Origin: Ideonella sp. A 288
GTDB lineage: Bacteria; Pseudomonadota; Gammaproteobacteria; Burkholderiales; Burkholderiaceae_C
NCBI RefSeq assembly: GCF_002198735.1
Contig: NZ_MWLO01000137.1
Coordinates: forward strand, 248,001-312,000
Direction: 5' to 3'
Length of the DNA: 64,000 bases
Below are positions 48,253 through 56,668 of this stretch, piece after piece (the first letter of the stretch is position 1; every line of letters begins with the position of its first letter). The position numbers and the translations under genes were made by a program. The notes beneath the pieces were generated by a model that was not told where the DNA came from, made no database searches, and saw only the letters and a list, made by a program, of their open reading frames with translations.

Positions 48253-50091
48253 TCACTCCACCCACTCGACGCGGGGGGTGGCCACCGGCGCGGGCGTGGT
48301 CTTCAGGTGGGCCACCAGCGCGTCCAGGTCCTGCGGGCCGCCCAGCCGGTCTCGGCCGCGGCGCAGGCCGGCCAGGCCGTCGCCGCCTTCGGCCATGAAG
48401 CTGTTGACGACCACCCGGTAGTCGGTGCCGGGCTGCACGGGGCGCCCGTCGAGCGTCAGCGCCTGCACGCGCTGGCCGGCCGGCGCGCGGGCCACCCAGC
48501 GGTACTGCAGCCCGGCCGACGGCGACATCACCGACGGCGCGTCGCGCCCCGGCCCCTGCTGCGCCTCGAGCAGCGCCTTCAGCTCGGCGCCGCTGAGCGT
48601 CATCACCACCAGGCTGTTGCCGAAGGGCTGCATCGTGAAGGCTTCGCCATAGCTCACCTCGCAGGGCGGCGTGCCGGCGCAGGCCAGGTCGCTGCGCACG
48701 CCGCCGGGGTTCATCAGCGCGAGCTGCGCGCCGCCGCGGGCGGGGTCGCGCGTGGCCGCCAGCTGGGCGTCGGCGATCAGCCGGCCGGCGGCGCTGTCGG
48801 TGCGGCCCTTGCGGTCGAACGGCCCGCCGATGCGGCCCACCGGCCGCTGCGCGCTCGGCGCGGCCGCGGCCGCGTAGGCCGCCACCTGCTGCGCCACCGC
48901 CGGCAGCGGCTGCGCGGCCCGCAGCGCGTTCGCCCAGACGCCAGGCTGGCCGGCGGCGATGGCCTCGCGCTGGGCGGCCGGCGTGCGCTCGTTGAACACC
49001 GGCAGGTTGCGGCTGTCGCCATGGGCGCGCTCGACCTCGCCGGTGCGCGCGTCGATCACCAGGTCGGCCACCGACACGCCGCGGCCGTAGGACAACGCCT
49101 GCAGCACCGGCCGGCCGTCGACGAGGCAGCGGTAGCCCTGGTGCGTGTGCGCGCTGAGCACCAGGTCGACCGACGGGCTGAGCCGCCGGGTGATGTCGAC
49201 GATGTCGCCGCGGAAGCCCGGGCAGCGGGTGTCGTTCCAGTCGGCCGGCTGCTGCGCGCCGCCGATCTCGCCGCCCTCGTGCACGGTGGCGACGATGGCG
49301 CGCACGCCCTGCGCCTCCAACGCCGCGGCGGCGCGGTTGATGGCCTCGGCCTCGTCGCCGAAGCGCAGCCCGGCCACGCCCGAGGCCACGACGATGCCCG
49401 GCGTGCTGCGCGTGACCGCCCCGATGAAGCCGACGCGCACGCCGCCCACCGGCAGGATCCACGACGGCGCGAACAGCGTGCGGCCGTCCGCCGTCTCGAC
49501 GTTGGACACCACGGTGGCCCAACGCGCACCGGTGTAGGGATGCAGCGCACAGGAGCGCTGCGCGGCATCGGCCCCATTCGGTGCGCAACCGCCGCCCAGC
49601 ACCCGCGCCAGCTCGGCCTGGCCGGCGTCGAACTCGTGGTTGCCGACGGTGGCCACGTCGACGCCCAGCGTGTTGAGCACCTCGATGGTGGACTCGTGGC
49701 GGAACAGCGCCGACACCAGCGGCGTGGCGCCGATCTGGTCGCCACTGGCCACCACCACGCTGTGCGCGGCGCCGCCCGGCGCCTGCTCGCGCAGCACCTT
49801 CACCAGCCCGGCCAGCGCGGCTGCGCCGCCCGCCGGCACGCGCAGCACCTGGCCCGGCTGGGCCGGGTCGGGCAGCGTCAGGCTCAGGCTGCCGGCTTCG
49901 AGGTGGCCATGGAAGTCGTTGAAGGCGATGACGCGCAGCGACACCGACGTGGGCATCGGCACCCTGGCCGCAGCCGGCGCCGCCGCCGGAGGGGCCAGCG
50001 GGGCGCAGGCGGTCGTGGCCAGAACGGCCAGGGCGGCCAGGGCCGCGGCACGGCGGACGCCGAAGGGGTGGGGGCGCATCGAAGGGCTCAT
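48253..50091 (-). CDS. Exported 5'-nucleotidase / metallophosphoesterase (UshA-like)
   Basis: A 612-aa protein with a lipoprotein-type signal (ALAVLATTAC, likely lipobox). The N-terminal metallophosphatase domain has RVIAFNDFHGHLEA, VVASGDQIGATPLV, ATVGNHEFDAGQ and LVLSAHTHQGYRC, which supply the metal ligands. The C-terminal 5'-nucleotidase domain has GRTDSAAGRLIADAQL, MNPGGVRSDL and the substrate-binding YGEAFTMQPFGNSLVVM. It would dephosphorylate nucleotides outside the inner membrane. It follows add by 12 bp on the same strand, indicating a nucleotide/nucleoside salvage operon. Confidence 0.92.
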   Translation of the reverse strand: MSPSMRPHPFGVRRAAALAALAVLATTACAPLAPPAAAPAAARVPMPTSVSLRVIAFNDFHGHLEAGSLSLTLPDPAQPGQVLRVPAGGAAALAGLVKVLREQAPGGAAHSVVVASGDQIGATPLVSALFRHESTIEVLNTLGVDVATVGNHEFDAGQAELARVLGGGCAPNGADAAQRSCALHPYTGARWATVVSNVETADGRTLFAPSWILPVGGVRVGFIGAVTRSTPGIVVASGVAGLRFGDEAEAINRAAAALEAQGVRAIVATVHEGGEIGGAQQPADWNDTRCPGFRGDIVDITRRLSPSVDLVLSAHTHQGYRCLVDGRPVLQALSYGRGVSVADLVIDARTGEVERAHGDSRNLPVFNERTPAAQREAIAAGQPGVWANALRAAQPLPAVAQQVAAYAAAAAPSAQRPVGRIGGPFDRKGRTDSAAGRLIADAQLAATRDPARGGAQLALMNPGGVRSDLACAGTPPCEVSYGEAFTMQPFGNSLVVMTLSGAELKALLEAQQGPGRDAPSVMSPSAGLQYRWVARAPAGQRVQALTLDGRPVQPGTDYRVVVNSFMAEGGDGLAGLRRGRDRLGGPQDLDALVAHLKTTPAPVATPRVEWVE

Positions 50092-50103
50092 CTTGGGGAA
50101 CGT

Positions 50104-51180
50104 TCAGGCCGTGGCATCGGCGGGGTCGAACGCCAGCAAGGCGTCGCGGGCGCGCACGCGCACCGGCTCGGGCAGGAACGAGGCCTCGGCGGCGGCCAGG
50201 CCCATGCGCTGCAGGTCGGCCCAGCCGAAGCCGGCCTCGCGGTGCAGTTGCAGCGCCTCGGTGCTCATGTCGACGCAGGACATCAGCCGGTTGTCGGTGT
50301 GGAAGGACAGCGACACCCCGTGCCGGGCCAGCGAGCGGATCGGGTGCGCGGCCAGCGACGGCGCGGCACCGGTGTGCACGTTGCTGGTCGGGCAGACCTC
50401 GAGGTGCACCCGTCGCTCGGCCAGTTCGGCCAGCAGCGGTGCGGGGTCGCCCGGCCCGTCCAGCAGGTCGGCCAGCCGCACGCCGTGGCCGATGCGACGC
50501 GCGCCCAGGCGGGCGGCCTCCAGCACGCGCCCGCCGGCATCGGCCTCGCCAGCGTGCAAGGTGAGCGGCAGGCCGCCGTCCTGGACGCGGCGCAGCACGG
50601 CCGCATGGTCGGTGGCCGGGTGGCCGGCCTCGGCACCGGCCAGGTCGAAGCCGACCACGCCCCGGCCCTGGTAACGCAGCGCCAGCGCGGCGCTGCGGCC
50701 CACCTCGTCGGTGGGCAGGTGGCGCATCGCGCAGACAATCAGCCCGCTGGGCAGCGGGCTGCGCGCCAGGCCGGCCAGCAGGGCCTCCACCGCCGCCTCG
50801 CCCGACACGCCGAAGGGCTCGAACAGCAGCGGCGCGATGCGGAACTCGGCCAGCACGCAGCCATCGGCCCGCGCGTCCTCGGCGGCCTCGAAGGCCACGC
50901 GGGCCATCGCCTCGGGCGTGGCCATGGCCGCCACCGTCAGCGCGAAGCCGCGCAGGTACTCGACCAGCGAGCCGGCATGGGCCCGCGCCTCGAACCAGGC
51001 CGCCAGCGCCGGCACGTCGCCGGCCGGCGCGGCCAGCCCGCGTTCGCGCAGCAGGTCGAACAGCGTGGCCACGCGCAGGCCGCCGTCGAGGTGTTCGTGC
51101 AGCAGCACCTTCGGCAGTCGGTGGGCGATGGCCGCTTCGGCAGCAGCGCTCGGGCGTGGATGGCGGGCGGGGTCGGGCAT
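50104..51180 (-). CDS. add: Adenosine deaminase
   Basis: A 358-aa deaminase of the ADA/ADE family. Zinc-site HxH is in LPKVLLHEHLDGGLR; then LTLHAGEADAGGRVLEA (His and catalytic Glu region), RRIGHGVRLADLL and SLSFHTDNRLMSC with the Asp ligands. The first motif reads HEHLDGG rather than the common HTHLDG. It converts adenosine to inosine; adenine as substrate cannot be excluded. It is first in an operon with the 5'-nucleotidase and divergent from the BMP-family nucleoside-binding gene. Confidence 0.9.
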   Translation of the reverse strand: MPDPARHPRPSAAAEAAIAHRLPKVLLHEHLDGGLRVATLFDLLRERGLAAPAGDVPALAAWFEARAHAGSLVEYLRGFALTVAAMATPEAMARVAFEAAEDARADGCVLAEFRIAPLLFEPFGVSGEAAVEALLAGLARSPLPSGLIVCAMRHLPTDEVGRSAALALRYQGRGVVGFDLAGAEAGHPATDHAAVLRRVQDGGLPLTLHAGEADAGGRVLEAARLGARRIGHGVRLADLLDGPGDPAPLLAELAERRVHLEVCPTSNVHTGAAPSLAAHPIRSLARHGVSLSFHTDNRLMSCVDMSTEALQLHREAGFGWADLQRMGLAAAEASFLPEPVRVRARDALLAFDPADATA

Positions 51181-51336
51181 GGCGCGATGCTAGTGCAGCG
51201 CCGGCCCAGGTGGCCTCGTCGTCAACCCCTGCCCGGTGTCGGCCGTTGCCGGGGCAGGCTATCCCTCATGGCCCGCGGCCTGCAACTTGCTATCCTGCCG
51301 CCCACGTTCAACCACGCTCCGCAGGTGCCGCCCATC

Positions 51337-52308
51337 ATGTCCAACGCGCTCGTCGCCCTCCTCGGCCTCGCCTCGGCCACCGCCATCGCCCAGGCGCAGC
51401 CCGCCGTCATCTACGACATGGGCGGCAAGTTCGACAAGTCGTTCAACGAGGCCGCCTACAACGGCGCCGAGCGCTGGAAGAAGGAAACCGGCAAGCCCTT
51501 CCTCGATTTCGAGATCGGCAACGAGGCCCAGCGCGAGCAGGCCATGCGCCGCATGGCCGACAAGGGCGCCACGCCGGTGGTGGCGGTGGGCTTCTCGATG
51601 GCCAGCACGGTGGAGAAGGTGGCCAAGGACTATCCCAAGCTGCAGTTCGCCATCATCGACATGGTGGTCAAGCAGCCCAACGTCGAATCGGTGGTGTTCA
51701 AGGAGCAGGAAGGCAGCTTCCTGGTCGGGATGATGGCCGCCATCGCCAGCAAGACCGGCAAGGTGGGCTTCATCGGCGGCATGGACATCCCGCTGATCCG
51801 CAAGTTCCAGTGCGGTTTCGAGCAAGGCGCAAAGTACGCGAACCCCAAGGCCGAGGTCAGCGCCAACATGACCGGCACCACCAGCTCGGCCTGGAACGAC
51901 CCGGCCCGCGGCAGCGAGCTGGCCAAGGCCCAGTTCTCGAAGGGCGTGGACGTGATCTTCGCGGCCGCCGGCGGCACCGGCATCGGCGTCTACCAGGCCG
52001 CCAAGGACGGCGGCAAGCTGGCCATCGGCGTCGACAGCAACCAGAACCACCTGCAGCCCGGCACCATGCTCACCTCGATGGTCAAGCGGGTGGACGTGGC
52101 CGTGAACAACCTGTTCAAGAAGACCACGCCCGGGGCGTTCACGGCGCTGGGCCTGAAGGAAGGCGGCGTCGACTACGCGCTCGACAAGCACAACGAGAAG
52201 CTGGTCACCGCCGACATGAAGAAGAGGGTCGACGCCGCCAAGGCCGACATCATCGCCGGCAAGATCAAGGTGGCCGACTACATGGCGGACAACGCCTGCA
52301 AGTATTGA
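51337..52308 (+). CDS. BMP-family (PnrA-like) nucleoside ABC transporter substrate-binding protein
   Basis: A 323-aa periplasmic binding protein. Signal peptide MSNALVALLGLASATAIAQA, then AVIYDMGGKFDKSFNEAAYNG (the family opening), VVKQPNVESVVFKEQEGSFLVG, GKVGFIGGMDIPLIRKFQCGF and DVIFAAAGGTGIGVYQAA with the nucleoside-binding residues, and the tail DADLKKRV-like MKKRVDAAKADIIAGKIKV. Next to add and a 5'-nucleotidase, it probably binds purine nucleosides. No ABC ATPase or permease gene is adjacent. Its last 159 bases are repeated 4.3 kb downstream. Confidence 0.92.
   Translation: MSNALVALLGLASATAIAQAQPAVIYDMGGKFDKSFNEAAYNGAERWKKETGKPFLDFEIGNEAQREQAMRRMADKGATPVVAVGFSMASTVEKVAKDYPKLQFAIIDMVVKQPNVESVVFKEQEGSFLVGMMAAIASKTGKVGFIGGMDIPLIRKFQCGFEQGAKYANPKAEVSANMTGTTSSAWNDPARGSELAKAQFSKGVDVIFAAAGGTGIGVYQAAKDGGKLAIGVDSNQNHLQPGTMLTSMVKRVDVAVNNLFKKTTPGAFTALGLKEGGVDYALDKHNEKLVTADMKKRVDAAKADIIAGKIKVADYMADNACKY
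52149..52308 (+). repeat. Left copy of 160-bp direct repeat (3' end of bmp gene)
   Basis: The sequence from 52149 to the stop codon of the BMP gene recurs at 56479-56638 with 9 mismatches (about 94% identity), same orientation. Similarity begins abruptly at GGCCTGAAGG and fades within about 20 nt after the stop. The two copies bracket a 4.2-kb segment with different gene content. Confidence 0.95.
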
Positions 52309-52830
52309 ACGCCCAAGGCCGGCTGGCTCCGACCCCCTGCCCCGCAGGACTCAAGGAATGTGGCCGGGCCACGCCTTCCTGAAAACGTCGCAGTCCGACA
52401 ACGCGTGTCATGCGCCCGCCCAGGCTGGTTGGCCAGCTCGGGAACGGCCCTTCGCTGACTCGAGCGGAGTTGTTCGCATCGAGGGTGCCGGGCTGGTTGC
52501 GACTTTGGCTGCCGGCCACCTGAGCGACAACGCACCCGAACTTCTCGGCGCGCTGCAGCCTCGGGCCAGCGACGGTCGGCGCTGCGCGGGCGACGACCCC
52601 GATTCCAGGCGGAGGGTCACCGGCAGCGCCTGATCAGCACCCACTGCGTCGATGTCGTGCCGTCTCTCGAAGCTCCGTCGGGCTGCTCAGCCCCGGATCA
52701 GGGCAGGCACCTGATGAGCGGTGGGGCGTCGTTCCCGACCTGCTTCCTCTGACCTGGGGGGGTGATGGCAGTGGCGCGCATCTCCGGCGGCGGCTGAACC
52801 AGCCGCCGGAGTGTCGCCCTCGCGCGCGCC
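52309..52830. other. Intergenic start of the repeat-bracketed segment
   Basis: About 520 bp with no credible gene on either strand; several short open frames lack ribosome-binding sites and known motifs. It contains the hairpin listed at 52782-52811. Composition by eye is less GC-rich than the flanking bmp/add region. Confidence 0.4.
52782..52811 (-). terminator. Hairpin downstream of the DUF5666 gene
   Basis: Inverted repeat: eight perfect inner pairs (CGGCGGCT / AGCCGCCG around GAACC), extended by CTCC/GGAG after a 3-base bulge. It starts 19 bp past the stop of the minus-strand DUF5666 gene. No T tract, so a terminator or mRNA-stability role is inferred. Confidence 0.45.
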
Positions 52831-54303
52831 TCAGTCCTCGCCGATCTCCAACTCGCCGATCGTGCTGGTGCTGCGAGTCGCATCGACCACGTTCGTTGCC
52901 AGATTCGCGACCACGCCACGCGCATGCACGCTGGTGGGCACGGCTGGCGGTACCTGTACCGCGCGATAGAAACTGGTCGCGTCGATCAGGTTGCCGTCCA
53001 CGTCTCGGTAGCGCGTGCTCGCACCGGTCGCAACGTTGATGCCGGCAAGCGTCAACTGCGTGGTCGGTGTCTTGGCATCGGCTGCGGCCTTAACCACCAC
53101 CAGCGGATCAGCCTCGGTGCGTTCGAGGTACGCGGCAACCAGATTGCCGGCGCCGTCCTTGTACCCCTTGACCTCCAGGCGGTCGGCGACGTTCAACGCT
53201 GCCAGCGTGATGGTCCTGGGCTGGTTGCGGTCTGCGGTGCGGTCGATCAGCACCGTGTCGGCGTTGACGCGGACCGGGCGCCCGAGCAGGGTCACCGTGC
53301 CACCCGTCATATCCTTCTTCTGCATGCCCGCCTCGATGCGGACGTTCGACTGCAGCCTGATCACCACGAGCTTCGCCACCAGCACGCCACCGCTCAGCGT
53401 ACCTTCAACCTCGACCTTGAGTCCGTTGCGCAGATCGGCCGCAGTGCCGTTCGCGAACACGGCATTGGCGGCGTTCACAGCCTGGCTGTCCACCTTGAAG
53501 TTCGACAAGGACACGAAGCTCGACACATAGCCTTCGACTTCCATGCCATCGCCGTCCGAAGTGTTGATGCGATCACGATCCCGATCGCGCAATCGGTCCG
53601 CGGTAACGATCCCGTTGGCGTCCTGGCGGCCCTTCGCATCGATCGTCATGCCATTGGCCAATCCGGCCGGCCGATCGGCTGGGGCGATGCCCGAGAAGTC
53701 CACCGGCGTCCCACCTACCAAGCAGGTCCCGAGGGCGAGGTTCAGGTTGCTCACCAAGCCCCCGACCTCTACCTCGGAAACCCCGGTCACGAACGTTCCC
53801 CTGCGCTCCATGCGGGTGGCTCGCCACCCGTCGTTCGCCGGGTCCGGCAAACAACTGATTTCGACCAGATCGCCGATCGCGAACGAGTTCATGTCGCGCA
53901 AGGTCACGCCGTCGAAGACGGTTCCATCGTCGACATGGACGGTCTGCCCCAACACCGTGACCGTGTTCTGCACGCGGTTCATCGCGGTGATCGGGCCTTC
54001 GACGCAACTGTCGTAGCGGATGCTGTCAGCCACACCTGTGCCGTCGGCTTGAACACGGCCACGCACCTGAACGACCATGCCGAGGCGCAAGCGATCTCGT
54101 GTCAGCAACGCATCGTCAATCGTCACCGTCGCGTTGGCATCGTCGAACCGCACGCCATTGACGATGACGCTGCCGAACCCGGTGATGGGTCCGACAACCG
54201 TGCTCAGCGCGCCAGGGGCCGGCGTGCTGTCGCCACCGCCGCATGCGCCAAGCGCCAAGGCGCTCACCGCGCCGATCGTCCTCAGTATCTTGTTCGTCCA
54301 CAT
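52831..54303 (-). CDS. DUF5666-type exported lipoprotein
   Basis: A 490-aa protein with lipoprotein signal (VSALALGACGGG, lipobox LGAC at about residues 17-20) followed by repeated OB-like DUF5666 modules: GPITGFGSVIVNGVRFD, RLGMVVQVRGRVQADGTGVADSIRYD, GPITAMNRVQNTVTVLGQTVHVD, DGDGMEVEGYVSSFVSLSNF, NGLKVEVEGTLSGGVLVAKLVVIR in separate repeats. The family's role is unknown. A GGAGG lies 6 nt before the ATG at 54303; a TTG at 54324 is an inferior alternative. It is the last gene of the exported-protein set. Confidence 0.82.
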   Translation of the reverse strand: MWTNKILRTIGAVSALALGACGGGDSTPAPGALSTVVGPITGFGSVIVNGVRFDDANATVTIDDALLTRDRLRLGMVVQVRGRVQADGTGVADSIRYDSCVEGPITAMNRVQNTVTVLGQTVHVDDGTVFDGVTLRDMNSFAIGDLVEISCLPDPANDGWRATRMERRGTFVTGVSEVEVGGLVSNLNLALGTCLVGGTPVDFSGIAPADRPAGLANGMTIDAKGRQDANGIVTADRLRDRDRDRINTSDGDGMEVEGYVSSFVSLSNFKVDSQAVNAANAVFANGTAADLRNGLKVEVEGTLSGGVLVAKLVVIRLQSNVRIEAGMQKKDMTGGTVTLLGRPVRVNADTVLIDRTADRNQPRTITLAALNVADRLEVKGYKDGAGNLVAAYLERTEADPLVVVKAAADAKTPTTQLTLAGINVATGASTRYRDVDGNLIDATSFYRAVQVPPAVPTSVHARGVVANLATNVVDATRSTSTIGELEIGED

Positions 54304-54327
54304 GTTGGACCTCCGTTGATTCAACCG

Positions 54328-54447
54328 TTACCGGCCCTTGCCGGCGCTACCGTCCGAGCGCGGTGCGGCAGTACCCGCGCCGTGTCCCTCGCCGTAGCAC
54401 GGGCCCGTCCTGCGGCCTTGCACCGGCGGCTCGTCTGGAATCTTCAC
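54328..54447 (-). CDS. Possible 39-aa small protein
   Basis: A short frame starting at GTG (54447) and ending TAA (54328). It has a strong AAGGAG 6 nt upstream and encodes a basic, Gly/Pro-rich peptide beginning MKIPDEPPVQGRRTGPCYGE. It fills the gap between the 88-aa gene and the DUF5666 gene, with 18 and 24 bp spacing. No hydrophobic segment. It is unrecognised; the ribosome-binding site and exact fit in the gap are the only support. Confidence 0.4.
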   Translation of the reverse strand: MKIPDEPPVQGRRTGPCYGEGHGAGTAAPRSDGSAGKGR

Positions 54448-54465
54448 GCCATGCTCCTTCGAGCG

Positions 54466-54732
54466 TTACGTCATGCGCTCGTGATGCTCCTTCCGGATCT
54501 GCTCGCGCTCTTCGTTGATCTTCGCCTCGCGCATGCGACGTCGATACTCCGCGCGCTCCTGCGGGTTCATCAGGTCGTTGCCATAGATCCGCTCGCCATC
54601 CCGTTCCCGAGGCTTGGCCTGCACGTCCGCTCGTGTTGCCGTTACCCCAAAGGCGCGATCTTGCGCATCGACCATTACGGGCAACGAAACGGCAATCGCG
54701 ATCAACGACCCCGACAAACGCGAAGAACCCAT
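54466..54732 (-). CDS. Small periplasmic charged protein, 88 aa
   Basis: Signal peptide MGSSRLSGSLIAIAVSLPVMVDA, then a short mature part ending in a highly charged helix: RIYGNDLMNPQERAEYRRRMRE and INEEREQIRKEHHERM. Proteins with the IYG..LM.PQERAEYR motif occur in many proteobacteria but have no known function. AAGGAG lies 7 nt before the ATG at 54732. The gene is 65 bp downstream of the 401-aa secreted protein on the same strand. Confidence 0.72.
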   Translation of the reverse strand: MGSSRLSGSLIAIAVSLPVMVDAQDRAFGVTATRADVQAKPRERDGERIYGNDLMNPQERAEYRRRMREAKINEEREQIRKEHHERMT

Positions 54733-54797
54733 GTCGCTCTCCTTGGCCCGGGCGAGTGGGCGTTCAACGCCCACCCACTGCACCCTTCGACATGGAA

Positions 54798-56003
54798 TCA
54801 ATTCAGGCAGATGTCGAGGTAGGTGATTTGATTGACGGGATCGACCACCGGCTTGTACACGCCGCCGGTTTCACCTCCGCCACCGCCCGGCCCCTTGAGC
54901 GGTACCGATGCACTCAATGGCGCGAGCGACAGCAACACGGGCTCCGGCACGCCCGACATGACCGGTGGCGCCGTCACAGTGTTGAAGCTGAACCCGACCG
55001 CGGTTGGCGACGAATGGAAGGTCAGTCGCCACCAGCCCGCCTTGCTGACGTTCGCGGGAACGCCGTCACGCCGCAATTGCCAGTTGTAGCCATAAACCCA
55101 TTTACCGCCGACGTTCAGTTCAGGCGTGAAGCCAATGTCCCGCAGCAGCCAGGTCGTGCTCGCGCCGCCACCGGTGTCGACCCACGCCGTGCCGTTCCAG
55201 ACGAGATCGGGCCGCACATTGCCTTGTGCGGCGGTGGGGCACGCGGCAGTACCGAGCACGATCTTGGTCAAGTTCAGCCGTGCGTTCATCGTGCGGAGAA
55301 TCGCATAAGGCGACAGATACGCGAACGGCGCGTTGTCGCTGTCGCGCGCGCGAACACCCCAGATCTCGGTTGACCCTTGGCCATAGACGTGCCACATCTG
55401 CAGACCCTTGTACATCGGCTCCAACGTCGTCCGGTCGGCATAGGGAGTCACCTCGACGCGCAGCACCGATGTTGAAGGCCAGGTGCGGCTCTCGAGGTTG
55501 TCACCCCAATCCACATGGCTCGCGATGGCAGGCAAGGACTCCCCGCTCAGGAGCTTGCGCGAATCCGACGACCAGTCATTGGCCGGGATCTTCTGCCAGA
55601 ACATCTTCTCCACCGACAGGCCGTTGCAGGGCGCCGCAGGCGCAACGCACTGTGCCGCGGTCAAGTACGTCACGATCGATCCGCTGACTGCGGTGCAAGA
55701 CGTGTTCGGGTACTCCGTCGTACCGATGGTTTCCTTCTTATCGCAACCATAGGAGAAGGTCTTGCCCAACTCCGGCACGGGGCTGGGTGCGATGGTGAAG
55801 AACCATGCCACCGGGGATGTCGTCACATCCAGATCGAGTGCGGGGTACGACAGATTGTTGACCGCGGTCTCCCCGGCCGGAGGCTTCCCACCGCCGCCGG
55901 GAACCCCTTTGCCCTGGGCCATCGCAGCAGGCGCGGCGAGCGCGAACGCTGCAGCCACAGCGATCGAAGAAAGCGTGCGCGGAAGTTCATGTGCCTTGGT
56001 CAT
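54798..56003 (-). CDS. Secreted protein of unknown function, 401 aa
   Basis: A signal peptide (LSSIAVAAAFALAAPAAMA) is followed by a Gly/Pro linker (GKGVPGGGGKPPAG) and a large beta-rich domain with paired cysteines (SYGCDKKE, NTSCTAVS, AAQCVAPAAPC, GTAACPTA, DICLN) and many Trp/Tyr residues (ASTTWLLRDIGFTPELNVGG). No known domain was recognised. A second Gly-rich linker (GPGGGGGETGG) precedes the final 20 residues. AAGGAG lies 8 nt before the ATG at 56003. It heads the minus-strand set of exported proteins bracketed by the bmp repeats. Confidence 0.75.
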   Translation of the reverse strand: MTKAHELPRTLSSIAVAAAFALAAPAAMAQGKGVPGGGGKPPAGETAVNNLSYPALDLDVTTSPVAWFFTIAPSPVPELGKTFSYGCDKKETIGTTEYPNTSCTAVSGSIVTYLTAAQCVAPAAPCNGLSVEKMFWQKIPANDWSSDSRKLLSGESLPAIASHVDWGDNLESRTWPSTSVLRVEVTPYADRTTLEPMYKGLQMWHVYGQGSTEIWGVRARDSDNAPFAYLSPYAILRTMNARLNLTKIVLGTAACPTAAQGNVRPDLVWNGTAWVDTGGGASTTWLLRDIGFTPELNVGGKWVYGYNWQLRRDGVPANVSKAGWWRLTFHSSPTAVGFSFNTVTAPPVMSGVPEPVLLSLAPLSASVPLKGPGGGGGETGGVYKPVVDPVNQITYLDICLN

Positions 56004-56478
56004 CAGTTTTCTCCTTGAGTGAACGAGCACGCGGCAAGCTTGTCCCGGCTTACTTCCGGACTCCTGTATCGACCGAAGCCGGAACGAAACCTGCTGAACG
56101 AATGGTGCGCTATCGGTTGTGCACAGTGATCAGCGGGCCGGCGCATCACGCACCCGCTCCATTTCTGCTTTGCCATGTTTCGCATTTCCTGCCCAACCGA
56201 TGCGCACACCTTAGGCATTGGCTCCGGGCATCTTGTTGAGTGTGCTCACCGGTGCCTTCGGGAGCAGGCGCTGCGATTGCGAATTCGCAAATCACCCGAG
56301 GAATCGTCGCCGGGGCTTGGATCCTGGGGATCACCGCTTTGAGCGAGAGGGGCCTTGGGCTGCGCCGCCTTCAGGTAGGCCGTCGTCGAGCTGCCGCCAT
56401 GTGCTGCTCATCTCACCGCCGCCAGCAGGAGTGGGCGGTCCATCGTGGCCCTCGTCCCGACTGTCGCGTCGGCGATCC
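56004..56478. other. Upstream region of the exported-protein set, with palindrome
   Basis: About 475 bp with no supported gene. It should contain the promoter for the minus-strand exported-protein genes. A perfect 14-bp palindrome TTGCGAATTCGCAA lies at 56277-56290 and could be an operator. No remnant of the 5' part of a second bmp gene is recognisable. Confidence 0.4.
56277..56290. promoter_or_regulatory. 14-bp perfect palindrome, possible operator
   Basis: TTGCGAATTCGCAA is perfectly self-complementary and lies about 275 bp upstream of the secreted-protein gene in an otherwise featureless stretch. A role as protein-binding site is only inferred from symmetry. Confidence 0.25.
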
Positions 56479-56638
56479 GGGCCTGAAGGAAGGTGGCGTC
56501 GGCGAAGCGCTCGACAAGCACAACGAGAAATTGGCCACCGCCGACATGAAGAAGAGGGTCGACGCCGCCAAGGCCGACATCATCGCCGGCAAGATCAAGG
56601 TCGCCGACTACATGGCGGACAACGCCTGCAAGTACTGA
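56479..56638 (+). pseudogene. 3'-terminal fragment of a BMP-family gene (right repeat copy)
   Basis: Encodes only the last 52 residues of the BMP-family protein (GLKEGGVGEALDKHNEKLAT...ADNACKY) and its stop codon. Against 52150-52308 there are nine base differences: five silent and four that change three codons (DY to GE, V to A). Nothing upstream resembles the rest of the gene. The excess of silent change suggests that it diverged while still coding, for example as the end of a tandem paralogue, or as a displaced gene end after an insertion. Confidence 0.9.
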
Positions 56639-56668
56639 GTACCCCCGGGGCCGGGCTGGCCACAGGGT

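Noticed and set aside
48247-51336. Long in-frame extension upstream of the BMP-family gene
   Set aside because: It runs antisense through the nucleotidase and adenosine deaminase genes. The signal peptide at 51337 marks the real start.
52924-54822. 632-codon plus-strand open frame opposite the DUF5666 gene
   Set aside because: The minus strand has a lipobox, repeated DUF5666 motifs and a GGAGG; the plus frame has no motif or ribosome-binding site.
52309-56478. Integrase or transposase expected for the repeat-bracketed cassette
   Set aside because: All frames were scanned; none resembles a recombinase, so the cassette is not called a mobile element.
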